Made by a program: the position numbers and the translations under genes. The notes beneath the pieces are model-generated. The model saw only the letters and a program-made list of their open reading frames with translations, was not told where the DNA came from and made no database searches. This document shows, piece by piece, positions 6,831 through 6,888 of a DNA stretch of 6,888 bases (positions are counted from its first letter, which is position 1; every line of letters begins with the position of its first letter). This stretch comes from CAZYWA01 sp964650975 [NCBI: uncultured bacterium] (lineage in GTDB: Bacteria > JADJOY01), in assembly GCA_964650975.1 (NCBI GenBank), contig CAZYWA010000168.1, positions 7,540 to 14,427 of the forward strand. The letters are read 5' to 3'.

Positions 6831-6888
6831 GCTCAGCGGCTACAGCCGCCGCGCCCTGGTGTACCTGCCGCCGCAGTACGGCCAGGCC
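6799..6888 (+). CDS. Partial putative esterase (alpha/beta hydrolase fold), running off the window edge
   Basis: On the plus strand, in the frame of base 6799, the last 30 codons read GHIGWTNLPGK, LSGYSRRALVYLPPQYGQA. The R-x-A-x-VYLPPxY core is typical of the N-terminal part of putative esterases (PF00756-like, esterase D / mycolyltransferase group), just before the strand leading to the HG oxyanion motif. That motif and the catalytic Ser, Asp and His would lie beyond the window. All 30 codons end in G or C. The frame is open back to 6640, but codons before about 6787 are antisense to conserved beta-helix coding sequence and do not look like this family. No start codon or ribosome binding site for this gene is present. 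It is therefore probably a fragment joined to the large gene at a breakpoint. The alternative is chance similarity over 30 residues. Confidence 0.5.

Overview
The window is high-GC bacterial DNA filled almost end to end by one minus-strand reading frame (positions 15-6830, 2271 codons). It encodes a very large modular protein that looks extracellular or cell-surface. The organism cannot be fixed. High GC and this protein style fit several groups, including Actinobacteria, Myxococcota/Deltaproteobacteria and high-GC Gammaproteobacteria. I found no RNA gene, CRISPR array, transposase, promoter or terminator.

Reading the gene 5' to 3' (right to left on the given strand), there are three modules. 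(1) A right-handed parallel beta-helix region (about aa 16-400) carries at least six FxxN / GGA[ILV] units of the polymorphic-membrane-protein type and ends in a tail resembling 'choice-of-anchor Q' (about aa 401-478). (2) Fourteen tandem Ig-like units of about 109 aa (aa 479-2007) each contain an invariant pair of cysteines; the unit period in DNA is 327 bp, except for one 336-bp unit. (3) A C-terminal FG-GAP/VCBS-like domain (aa 2009-2271) has five Asp-rich calcium-loop motifs, and its last strand looks able to close a propeller. The stop codon lies 14 bases from the window edge.

The right-hand end is the odd part. The minus-strand protein starts abruptly inside what is normally the first strand of a beta-helix, with no signal peptide, no CSLREA-type leader and no ribosome binding site. 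Over the same bases and to the window edge, the plus strand reads as part of an unrelated protein resembling a putative esterase (alpha/beta hydrolase). The simplest reading is a breakpoint near 6787-6800 that removed the 5' end of the surface-protein gene. It could be an assembly chimera or a real rearrangement.

The most informative internal structure is the history of the repeat array. Central units 6-10 are nearly identical in DNA, units at the N-terminal edge are diverged, and units 11-14 show an alternating A-B-A-B pattern. This points to tandem expansion and homogenisation by unequal recombination. I saw no convincing new multi-gene system; the window is a single giant gene plus a fragment.
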